From contig MSHL01000029.1 in the NCBI GenBank assembly GCA_001941135.1, positions 1-41,790 on the forward strand: a stretch of DNA of 41,790 nt, in the 5' to 3' direction. Position numbers and translations under genes: made by a program. This DNA comes from Ruminococcus sp. Zagget11 (lineage in GTDB: Bacteria > Bacillota > Clostridia > Oscillospirales > Ruminococcaceae). The notes beneath the pieces were generated by a model. The model saw only the letters and a program-made list of their open reading frames with translations. It searched no databases and was not told the origin of the DNA. Of this stretch, positions 24,614-32,912 are shown one piece after another (position 1 is the stretch's first letter; the number at the start of each line of letters is the position of its first letter).

Positions 24614-25282
24614 TTACATCCACTCAAAATTGTCCTTGCCAGCACCAAGCTCAAAATGATATTTGCCAATTCCCAAATCAGCACCGGAATAGGAGCCGTT
24701 GTTACAGGTCATGCTCACCTTGTTGCCTTTGCCTTTGATAGTAAATGCCTGCTTGCCCATCGCCGTTGGTGCTAACAGAGCCGCTGAAACACCTGCGTTA
24801 AACCACTCCGGAGCAGCACCCTCATAGGACGAAATATCTGATGCCGCTTTGGATTTATGCGGAACTCCCTGGTTCTCACCATAGCCAACAACGACGATTC
24901 CGATAATTTTGGTGTTATCTCCCGCATTGGCGTTCTTTTTTGCGTTCTTACGGCTGTACATTCCGCCAATCCACCAAGTGTTCAAACCGAGCGTTTGCGC
25001 ATAAAGCATCAAATCAGCACTGCTGTATCCCAGCTTCTCATCAATGTCGGGCGTGTCAGATCCCGCCAGGATAATGTAGTTTTTGACTCCCTTTGACATA
25101 AGTGCCGCTATGATTCCCGGCATTGCGTCCTTGCTTTCCGTAACAAGCTGCATATTCAAACCATATTCCTGATTCTGGAATTTAATTCTGTCATTAAGCT
25201 GTCGGATAACATCAGCCGACAATGGTTTATCATTGTATTTGCTCACCTTATGCCGTGCACTCATTGCTTCCTGTAATGTCAT
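24614..25282 (-). CDS. Nitroreductase-family protein
   Basis: A 222-residue flavin oxidoreductase-like protein. LQEAMSARHKVSKYNDKPLS is the N-terminal FMN-binding signature, here with HKVSKY for the usual RRSVRKY. LMLYAQTLGLNTWWIGG and GIVVVGYGENQGVPHKSKAA are further family landmarks. It fits the group that reduces nitro compounds or quinones with NAD(P)H; the substrate cannot be deduced. Expressed alone from its own promoter. Confidence 0.88.
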   Translation of the reverse strand: MTLQEAMSARHKVSKYNDKPLSADVIRQLNDRIKFQNQEYGLNMQLVTESKDAMPGIIAALMSKGVKNYIILAGSDTPDIDEKLGYSSADLMLYAQTLGLNTWWIGGMYSRKNAKKNANAGDNTKIIGIVVVGYGENQGVPHKSKAASDISSYEGAAPEWFNAGVSAALLAPTAMGKQAFTIKGKGNKVSMTCNNGSYSGADLGIGKYHFELGAGKDNFEWM

Positions 25283-25386
25283 AACGACCTCCTTATCCGA
25301 TTTAATACTCCAAGAGCTTATATTTAACTCATATGGATTTCACATTTAAATCTAAACGAATTGCATAGCTACACCTATACACTTTC

Positions 25387-25415
25387 ATTGTACCACTCCG
25401 TTATGTATTTGTCAA
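25387..25415 (-). promoter_or_regulatory. Promoter of the nitroreductase gene
   Basis: On the minus strand TTGACA (25415-25410), 17-base spacer, TACAAT (25392-25387), about 105 bases upstream of the start. Confidence 0.7.
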
Positions 25416-25416
25416 G

Positions 25417-25545
25417 TAAAAGTAGGCAAGCTTTTAAAAAATCATCAAAAAAGCTAAAAGCAGAGATGAATAATGGTAAAAAGGACAGACTGCGAGAGCC
25501 GAGGGCAAGAGAACTTGCCCTCTTTTTTGGTTTTACCTACTTTTA
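25417..25545. other. Nested inverted-repeat element with terminator hairpin
   Basis: TAAAAGTAGG (25417-25426) pairs with CCTACTTTTA (25536-25545), inner GGTAAAA with TTTTACC, and innermost GAGGGCAAG (25501-25509) with CTTGCCCTC (25514-25522) followed by TTTTTT. No gene ends here on the plus strand, so the hairpin has no obvious client. It could be a small structured RNA or the relic of a small mobile element. Confidence 0.45.
25501..25528 (+). terminator. Strong intrinsic terminator without a visible gene
   Basis: 9-bp stem GAGGGCAAG/CTTGCCCTC with loop AGAA, then six T. The region before it (25416-25500) has no convincing coding frame. Confidence 0.75.
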
Positions 25546-25560
25546 TTTTTCACTAACGAT

Positions 25561-25891
25561 AAAAGTCGCTGCTCAAAAAAACAACGCCAATCGGGAAAAT
25601 AAGTCCCCAACAGTCATTATTCACATCCGACCTATTTCCCTTTGAGATATGCTCCGCCGAAATTCGGTGGGCGTAAGACCGATTGCGGCATGAAACATTG
25701 CCGTGAATTTGGACTGGCTCTCGAATCCGACCCTGTTTGCAATATCCAATACGGAAAGATTCGTTTCCGCCAACAGCTTTTTCGCTTGGTCAATTCGCTT
25801 TTCTTTCAGATATTCGGATATATTCTGCCCGTAAACCGCTCTGAAATAATTCTTAAGACTTGTTGCGCTGATACCCATTTCCCCCGCAATA
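25561..25891 (-). repeat. 331-bp direct repeat, right copy
   Basis: Counterpart of 23864-24194. It covers the 3' third of the intact AraC gene and 60 bases after its stop. Recombination between the copies would delete about 1.7 kb including the lysin fragment and nitroreductase. Confidence 0.9.
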
Positions 25892-26562
25892 TCGGCTATC
25901 GTTTCCCTGTTCATTAAGTCTGATGTGAGAATCTGTTCTGCTCTCTTTGCCATATTTACCTGGCTTCTTGACAGTGCGCCCTCATAGCCGCATCGGAACT
26001 CTACTGCTCCCGCCGTGAGCATTCTCAATATGTAAAAGGTATGCAGCCGCAGGAGATTTAAATCCACTATCCTGTTCTCATAAAGCATCATAATGTCGCT
26101 GATCGTATTTTTGAATAAATTCATGTTTTCCACGATCACCGTTGTATCTGAACCCTGCAAATAGGTATAAAGCAGCTGCTCGATATCAATTTTGAAAAAC
26201 GACAGAAGCTCCTTGTTTTTCAGTGCCCTGCGCATAATGAAAATCTCGATACCGTAATAGCTGCCCACAGGGTATTCAAAGGAGTGCTTGGCTTGCTCGT
26301 TACTGATCATCAGCTTTCCCGCACGCAGATAAATATACTTTCCGTTAGACGAATATAGCCCGCAGGTGCCGTCGGCGGCATAATTGATTGTACAGATACA
26401 GTCCTCCGCCTCACCTGTTGTCATTTTGGGCAAAACGCCTGTGTACACCTCATTGAACGCAAAGATAATGCCCGGATAAATTTCATACAAAACGAATTTG
26501 GCGGCATTCTCTAAGGTGATTTCCGTTTTAAGGTCATCCTTTTTAATAAAATAATTTTCCAT
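25621..26562 (-). CDS. AraC-family transcriptional regulator, divergent from feoAB
   Basis: A 313-residue protein. The N-terminal sensor half (LENAAKFVLYEIYPGIIFAF, EAEDCICTINYAADGTCGLY) is followed by a C-terminal pair of helix-turn-helices (NRETIADIAGEMGISATSLK; NLSVLDIANRVGFESQSKFT). It is the intact parent of the fragment at 23.9 kb. Its position, divergent from feoA across 140 bases, suggests it controls ferrous iron uptake, as some AraC proteins in Clostridia do; this is inference. The -10 lies only 6 bases before the ATG and no ribosome site is seen, so the message is probably leaderless. Confidence 0.9.
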   Translation of the reverse strand: MENYFIKKDDLKTEITLENAAKFVLYEIYPGIIFAFNEVYTGVLPKMTTGEAEDCICTINYAADGTCGLYSSNGKYIYLRAGKLMISNEQAKHSFEYPVGSYYGIEIFIMRRALKNKELLSFFKIDIEQLLYTYLQGSDTTVIVENMNLFKNTISDIMMLYENRIVDLNLLRLHTFYILRMLTAGAVEFRCGYEGALSRSQVNMAKRAEQILTSDLMNRETIADIAGEMGISATSLKNYFRAVYGQNISEYLKEKRIDQAKKLLAETNLSVLDIANRVGFESQSKFTAMFHAAIGLTPTEFRRSISQREIGRM

Positions 26563-26568
26563 AGCTTT

Positions 26569-26597
26569 ATTATATCACAATTAGTTAGCCATGTCAA
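26569..26597 (-). promoter_or_regulatory. Consensus promoter giving a leaderless AraC mRNA
   Basis: On the minus strand TTGACA (26597-26592), 17-base spacer, TATAAT (26574-26569), then AAAGCT and ATG at 26562. The expected start of transcription falls on or beside the A of ATG. Confidence 0.75.
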
Positions 26598-26701
26598 ACT
26601 CAAAATGACATTTGGAACAAATCTGCCATATGAACATAGAGAATAGGGAAAAATAGCTGTATACTGTTCATAGGAAAATTACAAAAGGAGGAACGGATAG
26701 C

Positions 26702-26926
26702 ATGATGTTATCAAAAGCTATTGAGGGGCAGACATATATTCTGATAAATATCGGAAGCGACCCTCATTTTATGAGACGGGCAGGTTCTATGGGTCTTGTT
26801 CCCAACACAGAAATCCGTGTCATTCGGAATCAGACAAAAATGCCGATCCTGTTATTTGCCAGAGATACGCTTATTGCGGTAAATCAAAAGGACGCGGCGG
26901 AAATCGAGGTGGAAGCGAATGTATAA
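26702..26926 (+). CDS. feoA: Ferrous iron transport protein A
   Basis: A 74-residue SH3-like protein that helps FeoB at the membrane: QTYILINIGSDPHFMRRAGS, MGLVPNTEIRVI and FARDTLIAVNQKDAAEIEV. AGGAGG lies 10 bases before the first ATG (26702); a second ATG follows at once. Overlaps feoB by 8 bases. A TATACT -10-like box at about 26661 may serve it, but no good -35 was found. Confidence 0.92.
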   Translation: MMLSKAIEGQTYILINIGSDPHFMRRAGSMGLVPNTEIRVIRNQTKMPILLFARDTLIAVNQKDAAEIEVEANV

Positions 26927-28730
26927 AATTGCACTTTTGGGACAACCGAACTCGGGTAAATCCACCCTCTTTAATGCCTTGACAGGTTCTCACCAACACG
27001 TTGGAAACTGGCCGGGTAAAACTGTGGAGCGCTGTGAGGGCTCTTACAAATATCAGGGAGAAGCAATCTCCGTTGTGGATCTTCCGGGAAGCTATTCATT
27101 GACGGCGGACTCCGAGGAGGAAAAAATCACCCGTGATTTTATTACACAGGGCGATGCGGATTTGATTTTGGTAATGGCGGACAGCTCCCAGCTTTCACGC
27201 AGTCTGTATATGCTGGCTGACTTTTCCAAGCTGAATGCGCCTGCCACTTTAATTCTCAATATGGAGGATGTAGCCAAGGCACAGGGAAAACAGGTAAATT
27301 CCGCGCTGCTGGAGAAGCGTTTGGGGATACCTGTGATTTCCTTTGTGGCTGCGGATTTAAAGCGGTATGACAAGCTGAAAAGCGTCATTCACAGCGCATT
27401 ATCCTCCCCGCCGCGGCTTAAAGTCGAAAAGTGCGGGGACGGGCAGGAGCTTTCATGGATTGCAGAAATCCTGTCGGGCGTTGTAAACGAATCACAAAAG
27501 CCCTACACCTTAGGCAAATTTGACCGCTTGGCGACAGGACGGATTTCGGGCAAAATAATCGCCTGCGCCGCAATGCTTTTGGCGTTTGCGTGTTCCATGA
27601 TTGTTGCTATGCCTCTTATGGGAATAGGTGGAATGATACCGCAGATTTTCACGCCGCTCTTGCAAAATGCGATGGATGCGCTTAATGTACATTCGTTTCT
27701 CGCAGGCATTATCAGCGTATTAATCCCAAATACCATATATTTTGCATTTTCCATGTCGGGATTTGTTTTCGGTGTAAATTTCGTATTTGCCTTTCTTGAG
27801 GATATAGGCTACATAGCGCGGGTTGCGTATGTATTTGACGGCATTATGTCTAAATTAGGTGTCCAAGGAAAAAGCATTTGTCCGATGATTATGGGCTTTG
27901 GCTGTACCATAGGCGGAGCTGCGGGAGCAAGAGTTATTGACAATTACGGACAGCGTCTGCTGACCATTGCACTGACTTGGGCAGTTCCCTGTGCGGCAAT
28001 ATGGTCTGTAATTCCTGTGTTGGCAGCCTATTTCTTTGGATTTGGCTCAATTTTTGTGGTTTTGGGGATTCTTGCGTATATGATGCTTATGATTTTCGTT
28101 ATATCAAAGGTATTCGGTAAAAGGCTTTCCCCCGCCCAAACAAGGACAGGCCTTATCATGGAGCTGCCGCCTTACCATAAGCCCCATTGGAAAAGCATTC
28201 TCTATATCGCATGGATTAGAGCAATTGATATATTTATAAGGGCGCTGAAAACAATATTCCTCATTTCCCTTATTGTCTACCTGTTGACATTCTCCCTCTC
28301 GGGGAATGTAGAGAACAGTCTGCTGTATCACATCGGTACATTCATCGAGCCTGTAACCAAATTTTTCGGTATGGGCTGGCAGACCTTTATGGCATTTATA
28401 GCCTCCGCATTTGCCAAGGAAGCGGTGCTTGGCGTACTTAATGCCGTATTCGCAGGACAGGGATCTCTGATCGCCGGTACCTTTGAAGCAAAATCCTTCG
28501 GGGTCGATTCAAGCATTTTGGCTGCGGTAATGCCCACTGTAATTTCCAAAGCGGAAGCCCTTGCGTTTATGTTCGCCGTTTCATTCAATGTGCCATGCGT
28601 AATGGCTCTGTCCACAACCTATCGGGAAACACATTCCCTCAAATGGACACTGCGTCTTGCTCTGTTTTTCACAGGCGGCGCTCTGATATTATCCTGTATA
28701 ATCTACCATATCGCAGAAATCCTTTTGTAA
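26919..28730 (+). CDS. feoB: Ferrous iron transporter B
   Basis: A 603-residue membrane GTPase importing ferrous iron. The G domain has GQPNSGKSTLFNALTG (P-loop), VGNWPGKTVE, DLPGSYSL and NMED at the guanine-binding position usually written NxxD. From residue 205 on come about eight to ten transmembrane helices with two gate regions (EDIGYIARVAYVFDGIM followed by MIMGFGCTIGG with the conserved Cys, and SAFAKEAVLGVLN). It is shorter than Escherichia FeoB (773), as common in Clostridia. No feoC is seen. Intact. Confidence 0.95.
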   Translation: MYKIALLGQPNSGKSTLFNALTGSHQHVGNWPGKTVERCEGSYKYQGEAISVVDLPGSYSLTADSEEEKITRDFITQGDADLILVMADSSQLSRSLYMLADFSKLNAPATLILNMEDVAKAQGKQVNSALLEKRLGIPVISFVAADLKRYDKLKSVIHSALSSPPRLKVEKCGDGQELSWIAEILSGVVNESQKPYTLGKFDRLATGRISGKIIACAAMLLAFACSMIVAMPLMGIGGMIPQIFTPLLQNAMDALNVHSFLAGIISVLIPNTIYFAFSMSGFVFGVNFVFAFLEDIGYIARVAYVFDGIMSKLGVQGKSICPMIMGFGCTIGGAAGARVIDNYGQRLLTIALTWAVPCAAIWSVIPVLAAYFFGFGSIFVVLGILAYMMLMIFVISKVFGKRLSPAQTRTGLIMELPPYHKPHWKSILYIAWIRAIDIFIRALKTIFLISLIVYLLTFSLSGNVENSLLYHIGTFIEPVTKFFGMGWQTFMAFIASAFAKEAVLGVLNAVFAGQGSLIAGTFEAKSFGVDSSILAAVMPTVISKAEALAFMFAVSFNVPCVMALSTTYRETHSLKWTLRLALFFTGGALILSCIIYHIAEILL

Positions 28731-28738
28731 ATGCTGTT

Positions 28739-28790
28739 GCGGAGCAAATATCGGGCGACTATGCTGTCCCCGCATTTGCTCCGCCATTTT
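28739..28790 (+). terminator. Terminator of feoAB
   Basis: GCGGAGCAAAT (28739-28749) pairs perfectly with ATTTGCTCCGC (28774-28784), followed by CATTTTTCG. Confidence 0.8.
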
Positions 28791-28905
28791 TCGCTCTCAC
28801 CGCAAAGGTAAATCCTGCCTATTAAGTCAAATGCAATCTCAGACACCTCGGCGAATTTCCGTTGCTTTGCCTATCGGTGTTGGGAAAATCAAATCAAAAT
28901 CCCTA

Positions 28906-28935
28906 TTGACAAAAGCAGTGGGAGTATGATATAAT
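28906..28935 (+). promoter_or_regulatory. Sigma-A promoter of folA
   Basis: TTGACA (28906-28911), 18-base spacer, TATAAT (28930-28935), about 42 bases before the ATG. Confidence 0.75.
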
Positions 28936-28977
28936 GAAAAACGTGTTAAGATGTAAATATATTTGGGGTGAAATGTT

Positions 28978-29463
28978 ATGAAGGCTATTGTTGCTGTCAC
29001 CAATGATTTTGGCATAGGTAAGGACGGAGATCTGCTGTTTAATATTCCCGAGGATAAGCGTTTTTTCAGGGCGCAGACCACGGGCGGTACGGTTATAATG
29101 GGCAGGAAAACCTTTCTGTCATTGCCCGGCGGGGCGCTGAAAAACCGTGAAAATATTGTCCTTACAAGAAATCCCGACTTTAAGGCGGAGGGGGCTGTTG
29201 TCTGCCACAGTGCAGATGAGCTGCTTTCCCTTATAGACAATCATGACAGCGATAAAACCTTTGTTATCGGAGGGGGCGAGATTTACTCGCTTCTCCTTGA
29301 CAGGTGCGACACAATTCTTGTTACAAAAATTGACGCTGTAAGAGAATCAGACACATTTTTCCCGAATGTAGACGCAAGTCCCTTGTGGACTCTTTCCGAG
29401 GAATCGGAGGAAAAGAGCTTTGAGGGTGTCAGCTATCGTTTTTGCACATATGTAAAATCTTAA
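28978..29463 (+). CDS. folA: Dihydrofolate reductase
   Basis: A 161-residue NADPH-dependent reductase supplying tetrahydrofolate. Signature features: IVAVTNDFGIGKDGDLLFNI at the N-terminus, EDKRFFRAQTTGGTVIMGRK, TFLSLPGG, NIVLTRNPDF and FVIGGGEIYSLLL, with a C-terminal YRFCTYVK strand. The active-site acid is expected at D or E near residue 26 (here IPEDKRFF). thyA is not adjacent. Ribosome site GGGGTGA. Confidence 0.95.
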   Translation: MKAIVAVTNDFGIGKDGDLLFNIPEDKRFFRAQTTGGTVIMGRKTFLSLPGGALKNRENIVLTRNPDFKAEGAVVCHSADELLSLIDNHDSDKTFVIGGGEIYSLLLDRCDTILVTKIDAVRESDTFFPNVDASPLWTLSEESEEKSFEGVSYRFCTYVKS

Positions 29464-29495
29464 TTTTTTGACCGAAAGGAAAAGGGGTATTTATT

Positions 29496-30559
29496 ATGGC
29501 AGCTTTGCGCACAGGACGTTTACCGATTGTTTGGAGAACTTTTATTGTTGCAGCGTGTTTTTTGTAATAGGCTTGACAGACTTGATTAAGAATGGCGGTA
29601 CAAGCTCTGCTTTGGCTAACGGAGAGACTATCGACATAAATTCAGCCACCTTAAGCGATCTTACCACGGGTACTATGGTAAGGGGCGATGTCCTTTATTG
29701 TATGGGACTTTATGCCACCGAATATTATCGGGAGGATAATCCCACCGACTATTACTACTCGATTATAGTGTTTAGCGGCGATGACGCCGACGACTACTAC
29801 ATAACCACTATCCATACCCTTAGAAGCGATATAGCGTCTACCCTTGACACCATTGCCGATGAAACCATTGACTATTGGATAGGAGAAATTGATGAAAGCT
29901 ACCCCTTTACGAATCTGTATATCACAGGCAGGGTTGATTCCTTGGACAGCGAGATATACAGCTATCTTATAGAGGATCTGGAATACATGGGCCTTACATC
30001 TGAGGAAATAGCACAGCACGTTTCAAGGAATGAGATTTATTATGCCACTGTGGATTCGGCTGCAAGAGCTAACACAACTGACGTAATTTTACTGGTAGTG
30101 GGACTTCTGGGAATGATTATAATTCTTGCGGTTAAGTATCTTATCCCCGCAATCGCTTCAAAACGCGCCGAGGTGAATTATTCCATGAATACACCCGCCT
30201 ACGGAACGAATAACCCACAGGATAATATATTTGCACAGCAGGACGGTTCAAGCGGATATGTTCCCGCATATCAGCCGCAGAATGATGGAAAGCTTTCCCC
30301 CGAAGATGAAGCACAGCTTGATAAGTTTTCCGCTATAAACAGCAGCGCGCCCTCCGCCGATGATTTCTTTGCGGATATGGGCAGGAAAAGCAAGACTGCT
30401 GCGGAGTCTGATTCATCTGCAGCTGCCGAGGTACAGTCCCAAGAGCCGCAGGAGGATAAGAATAATGCGGCGGCAGCTACGGGAGCATCAAAGACATGGG
30501 AAATGGATTCACTGGATACAAGCGGTTTGGGTATAGGTATAGATGATTACGAGGAGTAG
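29496..30559 (+). pseudogene. Two-span membrane protein of unknown function, frameshifted at a T6 run
   Basis: With the natural start ATG at 29496 (AAAGGAAAAGGGG upstream), translation reads MAALRTGRLPIVWRTFIVAA and then stops at TAA. If the run of six T at 29558-29563 had seven, it would continue as CFFVIGLTDLI into a 354-residue protein with a first span there, an external domain of about 150 acidic, Tyr-rich residues, a second span (VILLVVGLLGMIIILAVKYL) and a Gln/Ser/Ala-rich, probably disordered tail ending in IGIDDYEE. Without the shift only a poor upstream start remains. The rhomboid protease follows 15 bases later; whether this is its substrate is speculation. Confidence 0.7.
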
Positions 30560-30574
30560 TGGGAGGACGAGTAA

Positions 30575-31177
30575 ATGAACGGTAAAAAGCTGCAGCTGCC
30601 GAAAATAAGCTATAATTCTCCTTTTATACTTACATATGCTATTATTTCCTTTGCAGCGCTGTTAATATCCTATTTAACCGGCGGTGCATCAACGCTGCTG
30701 CTCTTTTCCGTTTACCGCAGCTCTCTTGCAAGCCCTCTTTTTTATGTAAGGCTTTTTACCCATGTTATCGGTCATGCAAGCCTTAGTCATTATGTGGGAA
30801 ACTTTATGATTATTCTCCTTGTGGGACCTATGCTTGAGGAGAAATACGGAAGTAAATTCCTGCTGCTTATGACCCTTTTTACCGCCCTTGTGACGGGACT
30901 TTTCAATGTGATATTCTTTCCCGATACGGCACTGCTGGGTGCCAGCGGCATTGCGTTTATGCTGATACTGCTCAGCTCCTTTGCCAACCACACCCAAGGA
31001 AAAATCCCCCTCACACTTATACTGGTTGCACTGCTTTATCTGGGCGGGGAAATAATAGACGGAGTTTTTGCCGATGATAATATATCCCAGATAAGCCATA
31101 TTATAGGCGGGATATGCGGCTGTATTTTCGGCTGGATTATCACGGCGAAAAAGCGTTCATCCTATTCGGAGCTGTAG
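30575..31177 (+). CDS. Rhomboid-family intramembrane serine protease
   Basis: A 200-residue protein with six predicted helices. Rhomboid features: HVIGHASLSHYVGNFMIILL (helix 2 region with His and Asn), VGPMLEEKYGS, the catalytic Ser in LLGASGIAF and the catalytic His in SQISHIIGG. Such proteases cut transmembrane segments of other proteins. GGAGGACGAGTAA precedes the ATG. The reading frame overlaps no neighbour, and the next gene starts 5 bases after the TAG. Confidence 0.9.
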   Translation: MNGKKLQLPKISYNSPFILTYAIISFAALLISYLTGGASTLLLFSVYRSSLASPLFYVRLFTHVIGHASLSHYVGNFMIILLVGPMLEEKYGSKFLLLMTLFTALVTGLFNVIFFPDTALLGASGIAFMLILLSSFANHTQGKIPLTLILVALLYLGGEIIDGVFADDNISQISHIIGGICGCIFGWIITAKKRSSYSEL

Positions 31178-31182
31178 AATTT

Positions 31183-32535
31183 ATGGATACACCGATTTAT
31201 GATTTTGTTAAAGCCTATGCGCAGTCGGATACAATCCGCGCACATATGCCGGGACATAAGGGGAGAGCCGCGGACAACAGTGTCTTTGCGGCTCTCAATC
31301 CATATGACATAACGGAAATTCACGGTGCGGACAGCCTTTTCGAGGCAAGCGGAATTATCGCAAAAAGCGAGGAGAATGCCGCACGACTTTTCGGCACGAA
31401 AAAAACCGTCTATTCAGCAGGCGGCTCTACCCTTTGCATACAAACAATGCTGGCACTTTCCGCACCGCCCCGCTCAACGGTTGTGGCAGCAAGAAACTGC
31501 CACAGAGCATTTTTATCAGCGTGCATTTTCCTTGACTTGGACGTTGAGTGGATATATCCCGTTTATGAAAGCGGAAGTCTTGTGTCGGGAAATATCACCG
31601 GTGAAATGGTTGAATTGACCGTGAGCCGCGCAAAGGCTCGGAGGAAAAATGTTTCCTGCGTCTATATCACCTCCCCCGATTACCTGGGAAAAGCACAGAA
31701 TATTCCCGAAATAGCGGAGGTTTGTCACAGGAATAATCTGCGGCTGCTTACGGACAACGCCCACGGCGCTTACCTTGCCTTTGCACAGGATAGGAATTAT
31801 CCCCACCCCATAGCCTGCGGTGCGGATATATGCTGCGACAGCGCACATAAGACATTGCCCGTATTGACAGGGGGCGCATACCTCCATTTTGCCAAGGCTG
31901 AATATGCCGATAATGTAAAGGAAACCATGTCGCTTTTCGGTTCAACCAGTCCGTCATATCTTATATTACAGTCCCTTGACCTTTGCAACAGGTACATAAG
32001 CGAAAAAATCAAGGGAGATATTTCCGCTGTAATAAGCGCCCTCGATGAAACAAAAAAGCGGCTCTCCAAAGTCTGGAGTATAGAGAATACCGAGCCTGCA
32101 AAGCTGACGATTTTTGCGGCGGATTCGGGACGAACGGGAATTGCCCTAGCTCATCAGCTGAGAAATGAGGGAATAGAGTGCGAATACGCAGACAGCACCC
32201 ATACGGTATTGATGTTTTCATCACTGTCCTCCGCGGAGGATATAAGCCGCACGGAAAAAGCGCTTATTGCCGCCGACCAATGGCTGCCCCGCAGAAAAGC
32301 TATTACCCCGAAAACGGAATTTACCCCTCTTGAAAGGGCAATGACTATTCGCCAAGCGGCGTTTGCGCCCTCGGAAACCATTCCCACGGAGAAATGTGTG
32401 GGAAGAATATGCGCAAAGGCTGTTTCCTGCTGTCCTCCCGGAATAGCCGCTGTGGTGGGTGGAGAATTTTTTTCGGCAGAATGCATAAATATTTTAAAAA
32501 GCTATAGCATTTATAATGTGAATGTGGTAAAATAG
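31183..32535 (+). CDS. Orn/Lys/Arg decarboxylase-family PLP protein (YaaO-like)
   Basis: A 450-residue fold-type I PLP enzyme. TIRAHMPGHKGR is the N-terminal signature, YSAGGSTLCIQTMLAL the cofactor phosphate region, LTDNAHGAYLAF and DSAHKTLPVLTGGAYLH (with the PLP lysine) the core. In Firmicutes this family member sits ahead of tmk, holB and ricT, as in the Bacillus yaaO region. Substrate (arginine, lysine or none) is not determinable. ATG 31183 is preferred over a longer frame start at 31114 inside the rhomboid gene, because homology starts at MDTPIYDFV. Confidence 0.88.
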   Translation: MDTPIYDFVKAYAQSDTIRAHMPGHKGRAADNSVFAALNPYDITEIHGADSLFEASGIIAKSEENAARLFGTKKTVYSAGGSTLCIQTMLALSAPPRSTVVAARNCHRAFLSACIFLDLDVEWIYPVYESGSLVSGNITGEMVELTVSRAKARRKNVSCVYITSPDYLGKAQNIPEIAEVCHRNNLRLLTDNAHGAYLAFAQDRNYPHPIACGADICCDSAHKTLPVLTGGAYLHFAKAEYADNVKETMSLFGSTSPSYLILQSLDLCNRYISEKIKGDISAVISALDETKKRLSKVWSIENTEPAKLTIFAADSGRTGIALAHQLRNEGIECEYADSTHTVLMFSSLSSAEDISRTEKALIAADQWLPRRKAITPKTEFTPLERAMTIRQAAFAPSETIPTEKCVGRICAKAVSCCPPGIAAVVGGEFFSAECINILKSYSIYNVNVVK

Positions 32536-32633
32536 GTATTGAGAGCAGGAAATCGAATATCAGCGCAAACTACTTTAGCCTGTGATGAAACAAATCAAAA
32601 TCCCGTACAACACATATGAAAGGCGGTTAATCA

Positions 32634-32900
32634 ATGAATAAGGCGAAAATAATATGGCTTTCAACTGTTATACCAATATGGCTTTTGCTGATAGTAAGGC
32701 AGATTGCTCCCGATTTGAAAACAAGCCCTTACACAACAGCGGCACTGGTTATTTTGGCTTTCATCAATGTAATATCCTATAAGATATACGGAGACAGGAA
32801 AAAAGAAAAGCATATGCGTGAAAGGATAAGCTTACAGCTTAAACAGCCGGAACACATACCCGAATACGAGAATGTGGAATATAAGACCTTGGATATATAG
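32634..32900 (+). CDS. Small two-span membrane protein, paralogue 1
   Basis: An 88-residue protein with two hydrophobic segments (IIWLSTVIPIWLLLIVRQIA, AALVILAFINVISYKIY) and a charged tail containing ISLQLKQ and ending KTLDI. The protein at 34389-34652 has the same size, topology and tail pattern. AAAGGCGG serves as ribosome site. The stop is followed at once by GGAGAAAC and the secreted Tyr-rich gene, so the two are probably co-translated. Family unknown to me. Confidence 0.65.
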   Translation: MNKAKIIWLSTVIPIWLLLIVRQIAPDLKTSPYTTAALVILAFINVISYKIYGDRKKEKHMRERISLQLKQPEHIPEYENVEYKTLDI

Positions 32901-32912
32901 GAGAAACAAAAT

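Noticed and set aside
30557-30573. Readthrough of TAG after IDDYEE into WEDE
   Set aside because: The extra codons coincide with the GGAGG ribosome site of the rhomboid gene, so this is an ordinary stop.
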